The notes: a model not told the origin generated them from the sequence alone. 64,000 bases of DNA from Mactromeris polynyma (GCA_032209605.1 JASFXZ010000001.1:37266619-37330618); one strand, 5' to 3'. Positions 47,501-61,174 are shown, counted from the stretch's first letter. Translations and numbers: made by a program.

Positions 47501-48700
47501 TCAACGAGCATATGCATGCCTTACTGAGCAACACCGTCATTAAATGTATTTGCAATACCTCGAACTACCCATTGATTAGCCCCGAGTCATATTTTTGTTA
47601 TTATGTTTGGGCTGTTGTCCGTCTCTAAAGGTACTAAAGTTCAAATATGATCTAAATGATTCCACTTACTGACCCGAAGTACAGCAAAAATTCACACTGT
47701 CCCCTTTTCTATTGTAAAATCAATTGCAAAGCGTGTCAGAGAAAGAAAATCTATAAATGAATAATGTAAAAATAAAAATCACTTAGAGATGTGCAATAAT
47801 CTAGGATGTCGAGCGCTTGCCAATGGCCGTGAGATCTAGCCTCGCCTTTAGCCGGTTGTGTCACAGATTTCCCATTCTAATCCTTAAGGGCAATGAATAC
47901 TGGATGATATTCGAGGTAGCAGTCATCGAGGGTAATTACTCTAAGTTGTAAGAATTTGCTGCACAAGCGATGTAATATAAATATAAAATAATCTGATAAT
48001 AATTAAATAATCCAAGATTTAATCCATTAAAAACATACAATGCTTTATCGGAAACTCAAGGAAATTAACAATTTAACAGTAGCAAATGGATATTCACATA
48101 TAAGCCTACATAAAAAGTTGTTTGTTTTTAGTATGAAGTCATGTCCACGGAAATAAGTCCAGAGACAGATCCACCGTTTTTATGTTCAGAAAATAATCTA
48201 TAATAAATACTCAACATTCTCACTAACCTTAAATACTTTGTTTACTTGTTTTGTAAATGTTCATATCACCTTCTGATTAAAATTAATAAACATGTACATT
48301 TGAAGTCAAAGGTGAGAGGACATAAGCACTGAAATTGAAAATTAACATATTTAAAATACCATTCATGAATAAAAATGCCAATGGATGGAGTAGGATGGAG
48401 TAGTAAGGCTTTGTCATGTTCGTCAACATGTGTACGTAAAAAAGACGACAGTAATTAAAATAGCAGCAACTGTCTTTCAATGGACCATATAGACTAAGAA
48501 GGGTGACTGGTGCGTCGTTTATGTGCCATTTTCTGCTCGACTTATTTTAGAAATAATTAGGAAGATATGCTTCTCTTGCAAATTGCCTCCAAGTTTGATA
48601 CAAGCTATTGACACAAACGCTATGCTCGAGTTATAATTTTTCCCGCAATTCTTGAATGACACCCGCGCTCATCAATCGAAACTATATTTGACTAAATAGT
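44600..48700. other. Non-coding AT-rich stretch, nothing recognised
   Basis: No open frame exceeds about 70 codons and no repeat with clear structure stands out. Poly-A/T tracts are frequent. Confidence 0.45.
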
Positions 48701-48721
48701 ATAACTGACAGATTTTATCAA

Positions 48722-50118
48722 ATGAAGTACAATTTTCTTAACTCAGTCCGTATTATAGATCTGGTTGCTTTAGATAGGATGTCGTTCAAGAGAGTTATGT
48801 CAATTTGCAGGTTAGACGACTCGTGTAACGATACCCTCATCGAAATGCGTTTAAGTAGGAAAACTATTTTTTTAGTTAACAAAAAGAGTATGCGCTATCA
48901 AAATTGGAGGTTAGTAATTTTGCGCAATAAGTCCCATTTTAAATTGTACAGTTGTTTAAGAGAAGATATGAGTAAAGAGAACTTAGAATTTGACTGCAAG
49001 TCCTTATTCAGTCAAATCAATTCCTATAAGATAATAATAAAATACTTGGCAACATTTTCCACAAAATTCCAGGAACTTGATTAAACCCACCACGAAATTT
49101 TCCACGTCATGCTATTCCCCGTCTTTGTTTCTTCTTCAGAGCCAATTCGTTTATTTGTACAAAGTTCTTTGTTTAGTCTGTATGAGAAACAACGTGCCCC
49201 TTGGCCCGCTAGGAAATCCGATATGCCAAGTGTTAAAAATAAGACTCAGCCATGCCATATATTTTCGTAACGGTGAAAAATTAATCGTTCCTGATTTAAT
49301 TACCTTTTGCAAGTTTATTAAGCTTTGCCACCTCGATTATGAACTTGATTATCGTTTCATTATACCAGTACGTAACGGGTGTAAATCCTCAACCCCTTAA
49401 TTAGATTCCGCAGAATTTATAAACTGTTTAGCCCTCACTTAGGGGAATGAAACTAATACACATATTGGCAAACAATGTCTTGTTTTGTTCTAATGGTGTT
49501 ATGAGAGCGTCTAGAAAACGAGCAATAATCAGATTATCTCCCTCCTTTGGTGTGAACGCCGCAAAAGAACTGAACTAATGAGTTATCTCTTTCACTACTA
49601 CAGACAGTTTGATGGATTGAGTTCTACCTTAGGAAGAAAAGACCTCCATAATTTTGACAATTTGGGGTATAATGCGCAAATATTGATCTTCCTTGTATTT
49701 CTAGCACCGGTTAATTTATTTGGAAGTTTGTCGGCACTTTTTGCTGGCGATAATTGGCATAATATTTCCCTTCGGAGATCTTACGACAATTGTAAAGGTC
49801 GTAATTTCAAACGTCGATGCGTACGAGATTTTTCTGCCTTCTCTAACAGCCGTACAACCGCTATCTTGTAGTAACTGTTTCCCTATTTCCGGGCTATATA
49901 TAGCACATTCTCACAGAAAAATGGTGGATATTTCACTTAAGTTGAGCGTGTATGCTGTCTTGTTTAAGACAAAATGGGGCTTATACAAGGCTAACTTTTC
50001 AAATAGGGGACACCTTGGAAAAGCCTCCTTACAAATGATTCAAAATATGATAGAAAACAAACTAAGAAATATCACAAGGAAAAATACCCCTAAAGCCGAT
50101 GTAAAAGCGTACTTATAA
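48722..50118 (+). other. Unidentified cluster of open reading frames
   Basis: Four plus-strand frames follow one another: 48722-49084 (120 codons, ATG), 49077-49400 (107, TTG start), 49578-49871 (97, ATG) and 49720-50118 (132, TTG start), in three different frames with small overlaps. In sequence this AT-rich, the density of long same-strand frames is above the surroundings. The last frame ends with a Lys/Arg/Asn-rich segment (NMIENKLRNITRKNTPKADV); the third has a hydrophobic stretch (ILIFLVFLAPVNLFGSLSAL). I recognise no family. It may be a frameshifted relic of an inserted element or gene, or chance. Confidence 0.3.
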
Positions 50119-50404
50119 CAACCACAACGAATAAGTCGATGAACTTTCTATCTCAAACACACACTGGTATGATAATATGGTCAGCGCTCAATAAAAACGG
50201 ATCAATCCGATAACATACATAGAGATCCCGATGCTCTGGAAAAATGCAAAATGACTCACTTGTGAATGTGATATGAATTTCTTCAAAGCAAATATGAGGG
50301 TAAAATACCCTATACTTGAAACTCATCAACGTGTTTGGATGTGTGAATAGTAATTTCATTTTACTTGTAATCAGAATATAATATACAAAACAAAAGATAA
50401 TTAG

Positions 50405-50585
50405 TTGCTACAGGGAACGCCACCTACATAAGACAGAGCCTCTCCACACAGACCTCCGGGAAAACAACACTCTAAAAAACATAAGGCATTTGTGGATGCG
50501 CAATGGTACACACGTAAGGGAACAGGGGTGCAAGGAATGGCCCGTGGAACTAAGGGGAATCAAAGAGGACAAACAGGGGCAAACT
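50405..50585 (-). repeat. Dispersed repeat family C, partial copy
   Basis: gttgctacagggaacgccac, gacctccgggaaaacaacac and cacacgtaagggaacagggg match the block at 59085. Confidence 0.75.
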
Positions 50586-50654
50586 CTTGAATTGCTTCAC
50601 TTACGTACTTCTAATGTTCCATAATAGTAATTACTATATAATTGTAAAGAGGCT

Positions 50655-50795
50655 TTAAGCCACACAAACAGCCAGAGTCATGTAGTGACTATTCCAGCTG
50701 TTTGGTGGAGGAAGACCCCGGATGGACACCTGGCTGGAGGTCTTCCGTGCTTACATATTCTATATCCCTGGTGGGATTCTGCTGTTCAATTAAAG
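50655..50795 (+). repeat. Possible dispersed repeat with GGAAGACC hairpin
   Basis: gccagagtcatgtagtgact is followed by gtggaggaagaccccgg and ggctggaggtcttcc; the ggaagacc/ggtcttcc pair can form a stem. The text resembles SINE-like mollusc repeats from memory, but there is no second copy in this window. Confidence 0.3.
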
Positions 50796-51139
50796 GTTTA
50801 TAAATTATCAAAAATTGACCTTAGGTAGTCATTAAATAAGTTATAGACGCATCATGATCGACTAAATTCAGGGATAAAATCGCATCCACTACCCTATAAA
50901 TGTAACGGAAAAGGTTAAATATGCTTTCTGCTTAATATGTCTTTTTTGTTTTAATAAAGTAAAATAGTATGATCGTTAATTTTTACATACATGTGTGTTT
51001 TAGGTATTAACTGTAGCATATTAGTAGATTTGAAACTGCACCATTCTGGTCAGATTCTTAACCATAGGAATTATAACTGTTAATAAGACAAGACAATCTG
51101 TTTACTGGAGTATGGCACCTATACTGAATACCGTGGTAG

Positions 51140-51225
51140 TGCAACTATGTGGCTAGGTTGAGCTCTGTAGTAAACATGCTAGGGCTCTCAGTCTGGACGT
51201 TAGGGTCGATTCCAGGTATAGGCAG
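51140..51225 (+). repeat. tRNA-like sequence (B-box present)
   Basis: gttagggtcgattccagg matches a T arm/B box; upstream gttgagctctgtagtaaac is a poor A box. It is a likely SINE head relic, not a functional tRNA. Confidence 0.35.
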
Positions 51226-52739
51226 GTTATATCATTTTGCTATCACCTTTGTTCCCCACATCTGACTCATGATGAGAAGTTGTCAGCTACTTGTGAAAGG
51301 GCAGATTAGGAATGGTTGTTAATTAATTCGACGAAACTTGTTAGCTCAGTATCATAACAATCCTATTATATCCCAAGGATTGGAATTATTTACAAACAGC
51401 TATTTTGATGCATTCAGAGCGCGTCATTAAGGCGCTAAATAACATTTCTTTTTCAGACAACGCTCGTCAATTAACTTAGCAGATGGTATACAGGATGAGT
51501 GTACCACCAGCGGTGTTACAGGTATTTACCGACAATAGGACAGTCAATTATGTGCGTACGAAAGGCTGCGTGTATATTGCACTAAGAACACATGAGCATC
51601 ATTTCAGTACTAAAAAAGTGGTTAGAATAGAAATGGAAAATTCGTGTTATAACGTATAGACGTAGAATTCTCCAGTCATATCTATCAGACCTATGTTTTC
51701 ATTGAATCTAAACAAATGCAATTTTGTCTAAATATTTGTTGTTACCGAATATGCACTTGCACCAATTTTTATTCGAATATATATTGTTATAACATCGCTG
51801 GAGCAAAAAGAACATTTAACATTTTAAAGTCTGACTTTCAGACTTATAATGTTTAAGAACTAGGCCCTTGGTTTATTTACCTAATTATCCTTTTAAATAC
51901 TGAGTGCCTAGGGAGGGGGTTACCATTAACAATAATTATTGTCATGTTTTTGGTATGACACTGCCAGTGAGCGGACCCATAACCTACACTCTTAGTGGAC
52001 TGCCAGCTTTGCTACTAATGAGGTAAAAGCAGTATTGAATAAATTAAAGTGTACCAGAAATATTGCCTGTGTGTTTTTATACGGGAAATAGGATGTACAC
52101 AGCATTCTTACACACACAAATATATCAATACATTTTTTTTTCTTTATAAATAAGTCTTGTTTCTTTTCTGAGACTTTTATGATGAAATAAGATCCAGTTT
52201 CTTAATGATGGAATATGTATACAAAGAATTTCCGACTGATCAATTATATTATGATATTTGTCTCGTGGTACACGCAAGAAAAGGACTGATTAAATCGATC
52301 TTCTGAAAGATTCAACCGTGTAAAAGAGACTAGCAGTTAGATTCCTGAAGAGCCTTAATCAGGTTTCAATTAAAGAGTCCTCCAATTAGTACAATGGCTC
52401 CGTAATACGTCTTTCACTGATAAAAAGACTTTTCAATCGCAAATAGCTGTCAGAAAGTTTTGGCGGGGTTTGTCTCGTGCAGCGGAAGTGTACATATTGT
52501 GAAACGTTCGTTTGTGACCGGAAACAGCCGCAGTGCTTTCCGTGACGAGTCGATTGTCACGTAAATAATCGGAACCTCGTTTTAAGTAAAATGATAATTC
52601 AAAAGCGTTGTCATTTTTTCTTTTTATTCGTTTACTTGTAATGGCTTTTTCTGCATTCTGAGTAAAGAAACTATTTCCTCAAATTAACCGTGCCCATGGT
52701 CGATAATCAAGGAACTTAACGCGCCAAGTTATTATTCTG

Positions 52740-53330
52740 CAGTTACAGTTTGTGACTGCAACTGCTATAGTGAAATGCGGGCAAACATGCATTTTGCAAT
52801 TCGAAATGAAAACTACAACAAAATGTGCGATTCGAATAAAACACTCGGTGGAAACTAAACACAACTTGAAAGCAAGCTGCGAAATGAACAGTAGAAAGAA
52901 GTTTTGGATTATAATTTTGAACTACACAGTACAGTTTGCAATTCCAACATTTTTAAGAAGATATCCAGCTTGAATTCAGATCGCGATTCGAATTAAGGAC
53001 TTAACAACTCAAATAGCCTATTTTTGTTTATGTAAGATTCTAATATCAAAGAACATAGTGGAATCCAGTCAGTTATTACAACGTTCAATAGCACCTACCT
53101 TTCTTTACCCAATCAAACAGTGACCTTGATATTGTAATTCAGTTTGCGATTCGAATTGAGAACAAGTCTGCAATTATACTCGAGATTGGCATAAATATGT
53201 GGATACGAACTGCGAACTCTTCTTGAATTCGAACTTTCAACATACGCCCCGCCATGACCGATGTCATTCGCAAATTGCAGAATTGAATTTAGTTCGCTAT
53301 TTGAATTAAGGACTGAACTAAATTTAACAT
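52740..53330. repeat. Diffuse repeat of tgcaattcgaat-like motifs
   Basis: Motifs such as tgcaattcgaaatg, gtgcgattcgaat, gcgattcgaattaagga, gtttgcgattcgaattgag and cgctatttgaattaaggact recur irregularly on this stretch. The pattern suggests an old degenerate satellite. Open frames here are short. Confidence 0.4.
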
Positions 53331-53756
53331 GGGACCAATTATACATATATGTATCCCATAACGGTCCCATATTGAACTTTTAGAATTCCAACGTCAAGTT
53401 TAGGTTTTTAATTTATATTGTGGTATTGCACACGTCAATATCTTCCTACTCTATTTGTTCATGATTCCGATGTTGAATTGCAGACGAAATCAATGAGCGA
53501 CACATTCCCATGTAATGGTGATCACTCATGCCAGGTAATTTCAAAATATCTTGATGAGTGACAGATTTATGGACTGTACATAAACTATAAGACGGACTGA
53601 CTGTGCTATTTCTACATGACATCGCAGTAATAATAATACTATCTTTATTTCATGAAGATCACACTTTTTTACAATGTGATCTATAAACAACAAAAATGTA
53701 AGAAATCAACATTAAAAAAGTATCTGCATATCTACAGAAGTTCATACATACAACAT

Positions 53757-53867
53757 AATCTTAAATCGAGGTTGAATAAACAGTGAAAACGGACTTGAAA
53801 ATAAAATAGTGTTCTTAATTTCGAAGTGGTCTTATTATTGAGGTGGTCTTTAAGTGAGGTTTTACTG
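53757..53867. mobile_element. MITE family B, truncated copy
   Basis: It begins inside the element (ttaaatcgaggttgaat) and runs to an intact right end gaggttttactg|TA. Confidence 0.75.
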
Positions 53868-54634
53868 TATATACAAGATAACATTTAAAACGGCCAACAC
53901 AACCTTAAATATGGTGAAAACAAGGAGTACTGTTTGGGAACGGACACAGGCGAAATACGATGAATTACGCTTTTAGTGTCTTCATTGTACCAGACGAAGA
54001 ACTACATAAAGCTATCGTGACTTTATGACGATTTACTAAGATCGGTATCAATATTCATTACGCTGATGAAAATAAACCATAACACGAAGACAACACATGA
54101 AAGCCGACTAAATAATATTTGTCAGGAAAGTTTAATTAATTCAGCGGAATTTCTTTGTCATACTGATTGTTGATAAAGTACCTGTTTAATGCGCTTTGTA
54201 ATCGGCTTTATGACGCCAATCGAATAAGAAATATATCAACATGCAAAATGACGCATTTATGGACACGCAATGCACTAGTCCAAGTTTAACATGTACTAGG
54301 CCAATATTATGTCTTCCATAACTGTACTAGATTTCTTTCAGTGATCGAACTCTAAAGCATTGCATGCTTTAAGCGCACTTGAGAAAAAATACTGGTCCGC
54401 GGTGTTTGATACCCGATCAAAATTGTCACCAACTAAAATAATTTTGGATCTTTCGCACAAGGAACAAATCTGAAGAATAATGCATCACATACACATCATA
54501 ACATCTAGTTAGGTATAAACAAAAGTATGTTAAGGATGACTTTAGACAGTGATACACTTATAAACATTACCTTGCTCTGCATATTTTAGACCTGAATAAG
54601 ATTTAATGATGTGCATATTTCGTGACATGTAAAT

Positions 54635-54740
54635 TGAAAAGGTGAATTCGTTAAGTTGAATTCGTGAAATTTAAATCCTGAATTCAAAAGGTTGAACTCG
54701 TGAATTTATTAAATTAAATTCGCGAATTCTTGAATGTCAC
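54635..54740. repeat. Degenerate ~18-bp tandem repeat
   Basis: Variants of gttgaattcgtgaa recur about six times (ggtgaattcgttaa, gttgaattcgtgaa, cctgaattcaaaag, gttgaactcgtgaa). Confidence 0.6.
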
Positions 54741-56129
54741 CACCAGGAAACAAAGTGCTAATGTTCTTATGACCATTATACCTCCTACTAGTGCCAACCG
54801 TATACTTCACAGGTACAACCATTCCAGTGTGTGAGAGATTTCACTGCCGACCACGCATGTTTGACAATTACTTGTGGCTGTATTCATCGTTATAAATATG
54901 GTTACCAACGGAATACTCTTCAACACGAACACTGCGCACACGGGAAAGTGGCCGTGCCTATTGATACACCTTATAAATTGTTTTTGCATTGAGTACGTAT
55001 ATTATAAGCCTACTGATGTATTTGTTCTACATGCATCATCATTTGTTCGCCATCTCAACTGTTTTCCACTGACGGTTTTCTTATTCACGTTGTTCGTTTT
55101 ATTTGGGTGAGGATGGGATAAGTGGTATGTCGAGTGCATCCTTAAATCTGGTTTCAACCCCATGTGGCATATTTACCACTAACCATTCCAAGGCAGTACT
55201 CATATTGTCACCCAACATTTATGCTAAGCCTTGTCTTGTGTATATTTTGCTTTTGTATGTTGATTACATGTATGCATATCTTACATAACTCCTCGAGCTT
55301 CTGGGGTGGCTGTTCCATTTACATTTAGAATTACTAATTCGACTTCATCATTCATTTCGGTGCTGTTCTAAATTTAATGAATCGTCGTTGGTGTCAGATG
55401 ATGGTGGAATCCATGCAAACTATTCGCACATGCGAAGAACATGTGCGGGTAATTTTAAACAGTCGCACAAGAATGTCACTAATTCGCAAAATCCTTCTGT
55501 ACCAAAAACAGTTGTGTTGTTTATTGGGTTAAACGTCCTCTTTAACATTCCAAGTTACACAAGTTGACCTGTTTTCATGGAAGTTATTATCAATCAGTAT
55601 AAACTTCAGGCGGATAACTATCCAACATGAATTAGACGTGGATGACACATTATTGTTCTCCAATGACACAGACGGACATGACCTGCTCTGTCCGGAAATA
55701 GTACCCGGACCTCACGGATTACACTCCAGCAATCTTCCATCTGAGCCGACTGGGCGGGGCTTCCTTTAATGGAATAAAACCTCATGGTAAACCAGTATTA
55801 ATTTGTGATAAATGATTGCTAATGTTATACACATATCGACCGTGGACATTGACATCCCGACGGGTCCGCGGCGAATGCATGTTTGGAAAATAATTACCAG
55901 CCAGTACTGAGATCGTTATTCAACTTTTTCTTCGCTGATAAATACATCCCTTAAATTGACCTAAATTTCGCCCAAACCATTCGGTCTTTTATAAATTATG
56001 AAGATTAGTTTGATATAAACGATACACTGTATCCCTTGAACTTCTCTATATCTAGATGCGCTAATAAAGCGCAATAACGTAGATAACCAACGTCATAGCT
56101 GAACGTTTACAAAGACGCCACAAAAAGTC

Positions 56130-56205
56130 TATGAGTTCAAGTATTTGAACCCGGATAGTCCACGTCAAAAGTAATGTGCATATCCACTACGCCACGGAAG
56201 TAACA
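56130..56205 (-). repeat. tRNA-like sequence (SINE head)
   Basis: On the minus strand ccgtggcgtagtggatatgc (A box) is followed by ctatccgggttcaaatac (B box) at tRNA-like spacing. The acceptor stem does not pair convincingly. Confidence 0.5.
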
Positions 56206-56599
56206 TACTAACATGATAACTTCGATTATATATTTCTCTTTTAAAAGTCGACAAAGCGCCTCAAGGATAATGATTATCCTACTCACCTTCAGTTTGATAT
56301 GGATTGATCCAACCTTTGACGGTTTGTAAATGTTGTTATGCCTTCAAATCTTTGCCCTGCTATAGTTGACAAACAGTGCAATGTATGTCATACATTAGAA
56401 GATGAGTAGCATTTTATATTTCTATAATGCGTTATGGAAAAAGTATCTATCTAGCTATTACTGGAGACGTTCAAACATGTTCGAATTTATAAAACTTATA
56501 ATCGCTGAAAACATTTTCTTTAACAAACTTACATTTCGAGCATTGACAGTGAGAAATAATTTAAACGATAAAACATGATTAATCTTTATTATATTTATT

Positions 56600-58400
56600 T
56601 ACAGATGGCAGTCTAATGTTATATACTCAAGTATACTCCAATGTAAATTTAGTGCATAACACTTTGTAATTGTAAATATGTAATACTTATTTTCATTCAA
56701 TTAATTTACGGTAGTACTGATACACATATTATATGAATTTATTATTTTGTATTAGTTGATGGATTGGTGTGTTCTCTCTTATCAAATTGCTGTATATTAG
56801 TCTTTAAGTCTCTTTCTTATCCTACATTTAGTTTCGGTAGGACATAGTCATAAGGGAATTTAGTTCGCCACTTCATGCTGAAGTTCATTATCAGTTATGA
56901 AGTAAAGAAACATAGCGTCTACAATAATGATTGACTGTTATTAATTTCGGACTCACAATCAAACCATGAACAAATATGTATGGATAGGTATGTTACGTAT
57001 ATGTATTTATCTATTATGTATGTATATATTTACTTGAGTATTATTGCTACATATTGTTTTTAAGTGTATATGTATTACATATTTACTAGTGTGTTATTGC
57101 TATATTTTGTTTGTAATTGTGTGTATGTATTTATCAATTGTCGAGAGAAAATGTTCATGTACATTGTTTGTTTGTGACTGTGTATACTGTCTACCTGTAC
57201 ATGTATTTATATAGTCGCATGAGTCTATGACCTTCTCGATATTGGTAAAATGAAACGTGTCAAAACTTTGATTAGCTGAATGAGATGAAGGGTCGAGAAA
57301 GCCATATTCACAAAACAGAGCATTTCCACTTAGACCCATTGGATACAAAATTACACAAAGTACACAGCCACCAAAAACGCATATCAGAAGACATGAAAAT
57401 ATAGACATACAAGGAAACAAATACAGACGCAAACATATGGATAAGTTGGATTGTTCAGAGGCCTCTGAACTTATGAAGAGGATTTCCCGATATATATACC
57501 ATGAAAACACTAATCAGTATAAGTAATTTAAACATTTGCTAGTGACGATACGTTCTAGTGTCATTTATTGTAGAGATCAAACAGCTTTCAGCAATTCAAT
57601 GGGGGGCTCACAGTCGAATATTTGACGAAACCTCGCGCATAATTCAAATACTGGACCATACTACTACACCTGTAAGTTTGTGCCCCTTACTTAAAGTATG
57701 CGCATGCACAAAAACAAGTACGCTCAGCAAATAATTTTGATATGTAAACATGGTTTCTTTCCGAGTTAATATTTGACCATAAGGACATTTCGTTTCACGC
57801 CTTGAAATCCGTAAAATCGTCTAAGGCGCTACCAATATGGATCTATGTATAGCATCAGGTTCTCGCCAGTTTGAACGACAAAAACACAAACAGGCACATG
57901 TCAAAAATCCCCAGTAATTATTTTAAAACATAACCACATTAGCCAACTAAGCCAATGAAAATGTGTCAAGTAGCCAATTTATGACCATGTTCAGAAGCTG
58001 AAAAATCATTAAATCTAGTCATGTGCATGGTACTTCTTGTTTTTCTTAACTAGTAGTTTATATTTTATGTCTTGACGAATAATGTGTTTGTTTGTGAGAA
58101 GACAGACGTTGTAGATACAAACGATTCATTTTGTTTTTTTATCGATATCTTGTTTTTCCTGCCTGTTCAGCAGGTTTCAAAAAATGAACCTGACGCTAAA
58201 CATAATAAGACTTTGAAATGACATCTGACAGTGTTGATCAGTTGGAAACTTTCTATAAGACCATGCCAACTAAAAGATGACGTCATGATGAGGATGAGAT
58301 GAGTTTTTGTAGTTTATCTAGGTAAGTGTTCAGACAAATTATCATCTGATTGTAATGAATGCATCATGATAAGCATGAACTAACTTCAGATATAGCATTA
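56600..58400. other. Non-coding, nothing recognised
   Basis: AT-rich with several short tgtatgtatttat-like runs around 57000-57200. A 136-codon minus frame (57100-57510) has hydrophobic and Cys-rich stretches but no recognised domain or splice context. Confidence 0.4.
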
Positions 58401-58414
58401 GTTTTGGACACGAT

Positions 58415-59875
58415 GTAGTCAACGTACACAAATAACTGCATTTGACAGAGAAAAAGATCTTATACCTGGTGTATTGGTTGGAAGGAACTTTTTCAAACAT
58501 ATCCGTTAGTCTGATGTTTTTTTTATAAGTCTGATGTTTTTTAACAGCAGAAAGTCCTTCTCACAATCTGACACAAAATTCCGACACATAAAAAGCACGA
58601 ACTTGTAGGGGTGTACGACCTTTAAAAACATGAGTTGAGGAATTATCAACATAGGTAATACCATATTCACTAAAAAAAGCACGAACTTGTAGGGGTGTCC
58701 GACCTTTAAAGACATGAATTGAGGAATAATCAACAAAGGTAATACCATATTCACTAAAAAAAGCACGAACTTCTAGGGGGGCACGAACTTTAAAAACATG
58801 AATTGAGGAATTATCAACATAGGTAATACCATTTAAGTTCATTGGCCTTTAAGAGTAGTTAATACATAAAAGAGTTACAATAGTTTTTGTATTTAAAATT
58901 TTCAATCATATTAAGTCAGTGGTTGTGATCTCATTGCTACAGAAGATATTTGAAATGTTTCTCAAACATAAACTGTCTACCGCATGTAGGTTTTCTGGCA
59001 GAATATTTCAGATTTCCTGCAACACGTGGTCCTCCCCCCTCCGAGAAAAAGAATGTATGCTATCTCTGTGAAAGAGAAATTAAGTTGCTACAGGGTAACA
59101 AGACAAGGCCTCCCCCACACTGACCCCAGGGATACAACAGTCTACAATACATATTAAGGGACTGGAAAGGTGCATGGGTAAGCATGTATGGGAATAGAGA
59201 AACATGAAATAGTCGGGCCGACAATAAAAAACAACCATGACAAATTCAGGGGACAACAAGGGGGAGAAAGGGGTTGAATGGATGGAATACACCACGGAAC
59301 AAGCTAAGAAAGTCAGTAATCATAGGTCGAAAGGGGGAGGAGAACATGAATGTCAAATCAAGTAAAGTAACTGCACATGGGGAAATGGGAACTTAACATA
59401 CAGTTCAGCATAAATATAAATGATAACCACACAGCGATTTACAGTCTCGGAACTGTCAGTAAATTACTTGAGCGTTTAAATATATTTATAAGTAAATGAA
59501 CTGCATATGGGGAAAGGGCAACTTAACACACAGCTAAAACATAAATAATAACCACACAGCGTTTTACAGTCTCGGATCAGTCAGTAAAATACTGGGGCGT
59601 TTATATATATTTAAAGCTAGCTTATGTACCGCTATTATTGATTTCCAACATATATACACAATTTTATTAAGTATGTACTAACTAATAAGTAAAAGCAATT
59701 AACAATTACGCATACAATAACATCATTATACACTGTAAATTTTCCAGTACGAAGAAACAAGCAGCATTATACTGACCTTGCTCTCAGTAAAATATATCAG
59801 AATGCAAAAGAACCACAAAATCTTACATTTTAAATAACCTTATTCTAAAGGCAACAGGGAAGTTGTTAACTCGGC
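58415..59875 (+). repeat. Left arm of a large inverted repeat (family C element)
   Basis: The arm is the approximate reverse complement of 61175-62482. Matching landmarks from the outside in: gtagtcaacgta, ggaactttttcaaacatatc, gtaccgcatgtaggttttct-like text, gacaaattcaggggacaac, ggaactgtcagtaaa and aaggcaacag. Internal expansions: a ~82-bp unit (aaaaagcacgaacttgtagg) present three times at 58585-58836, once in the other arm, and a duplicated block at 59375-59620. Confidence 0.88.
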
Positions 59876-60125
59876 TAGTACTCCTGCAACCCTAACTCGG
59901 CTAGTACAACCTGTGTGTAGGCAAATGAGCTGCTAGTATATTTTAACGACGTCAGTATTTCTCAGCCGGGAATCGAACGTGATTCGTCCTGCACCCGAGG
60001 CGAACATTCAACATTATGATTCAGTGGCTGAGACATACTGACGTCGTTAAAATACTACTTGCCGAGTAGGGTTGCAGGAGTACTAGCCGAGTTAGGGTTG
60101 CGGGAGTCTTTGATTCGAGACCACG
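59868..60125. repeat. Nested palindrome in the spacer of the large inverted repeat
   Basis: 59941-59967 (ttttaacgacgtcagtattt plus ctcagcc) is mirrored at 60026-60052 with one mismatch. Further out, ctcggctagtactcctgcaa is mirrored by ttgcaggagtactagccgag. The centre is tRNA-like. Confidence 0.85.
59961..60034 (-). repeat. tRNA-like core (tRNA pseudogene or SINE head)
   Basis: On the minus strand CTCAGCC and GGCTGAG form a perfect 7-bp acceptor-like stem, and GTTCGATTCCC is a good T-loop/B box. The middle, ttcgcctcgggtgcaggacg, resembles a tRNA anticodon arm with extra bases. The D arm is degraded (actgaatcataatgttgaa), so it is not a standard tRNA. Confidence 0.55.
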
Positions 60126-61174
60126 TGTACTCTCAGTATGATACTTGTTGGTAGTGTTATACAAGTATCTTCTTGATTGCAACAACATGAAAATTGTAGT
60201 GTTAATTAAATGTTTGCGGATGCCATTTTGCACATTACGAACATAATATTATCAAAATGTTGATAAATTAGCAACTGAGTTAGCATGCTGGTCCATTGCG
60301 TTGGTTCTGTGATAATATCACACGAATCCTGACCATATATGGATATATATTTGATTGACACGATGTTGTTTTAGGGTGAAGAAAAAAATGATTTCTACTC
60401 ATTACTTGAGCACACACACTGCTCTTTAAGTTTTCAGTGCGTTTAGTTAAAAGAGTGGATTTCAGCAGTGGAAGAAAGAAATGTACCAATTTACATTACA
60501 TGTATTGCTTATTTCAGTTTATTTAAAGGCACACTATGGGTCATTTCTTTCCTCATATAAACCACAAGAATTGTTACATTTACGAACAATTATATGTTTC
60601 TTATAAGACACACTTTTACACTTATTGATCGCTGGCTGTCAGTAATTTCCGTTTCATCTTTGAAACAATAACTATGTTCAATGATGATCGGCAAATTGAA
60701 ATAATGGATTGGCATTTCTTTGATTTTCATAAAATCACTAGTTGTGTATTTTTAAAAAAAATTAGTAGGAGATACTTGCGCATTTATCTCGTGTCTAAAT
60801 TAAAGATACTTAACAATGTATAGTAAATTATTATTAAAATAAAGCCTAACTTTATTGAACTATACTTTATGTTAGTGTTTCATATCAATGTAAAGATATC
60901 GCATCACTCGCACACAAACGAAATGTAAGAATGGCCATCAAAAAGTATAGGTATCACAATATGTTTGTCTGTAAATGGACGCTTGAAATTATTGTAGCAA
61001 ATATACTACATTTAGAAGGAGCAACTACAAAATTCTCACTGCCTGACTGTTTTATAACACACCTTAATCCTTTCTTAATATAGAAATAATCTCATATATT
61101 ATAACTTATATTAGTTTCATAGTTCGTTTTTATTTGTCATTATAGTAAACTACATTTTCCTGTCAAAAGTATTT
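60126..61174. other. Spacer of the large inverted repeat, nothing recognised
   Basis: Unique AT-rich sequence with no open frame above about 70 codons and no clear repeat. Confidence 0.5.

Noticed and set aside
57100..57510. 136-codon minus frame with hydrophobic, Cys-rich text
   Set aside because: Longest isolated frame in its region, but no domain, no plausible signal-peptide context and no neighbouring exons.
58506..58842. Overlapping minus frames of 86 and 93 codons, with a 97-codon relative at 62231-62524
   Set aside because: They translate the tandem ~82-bp units within the inverted-repeat arms; there is no family resemblance and no splice support.
59080..59295. 71-codon frame present in both inverted-repeat arms (also 61770-61985)
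   Set aside because: The similarity of the two peptides follows from the DNA repeat itself. The other family C copies (40733-40981, 44319-44591) are open in shifted frames, so selection on protein is unlikely.
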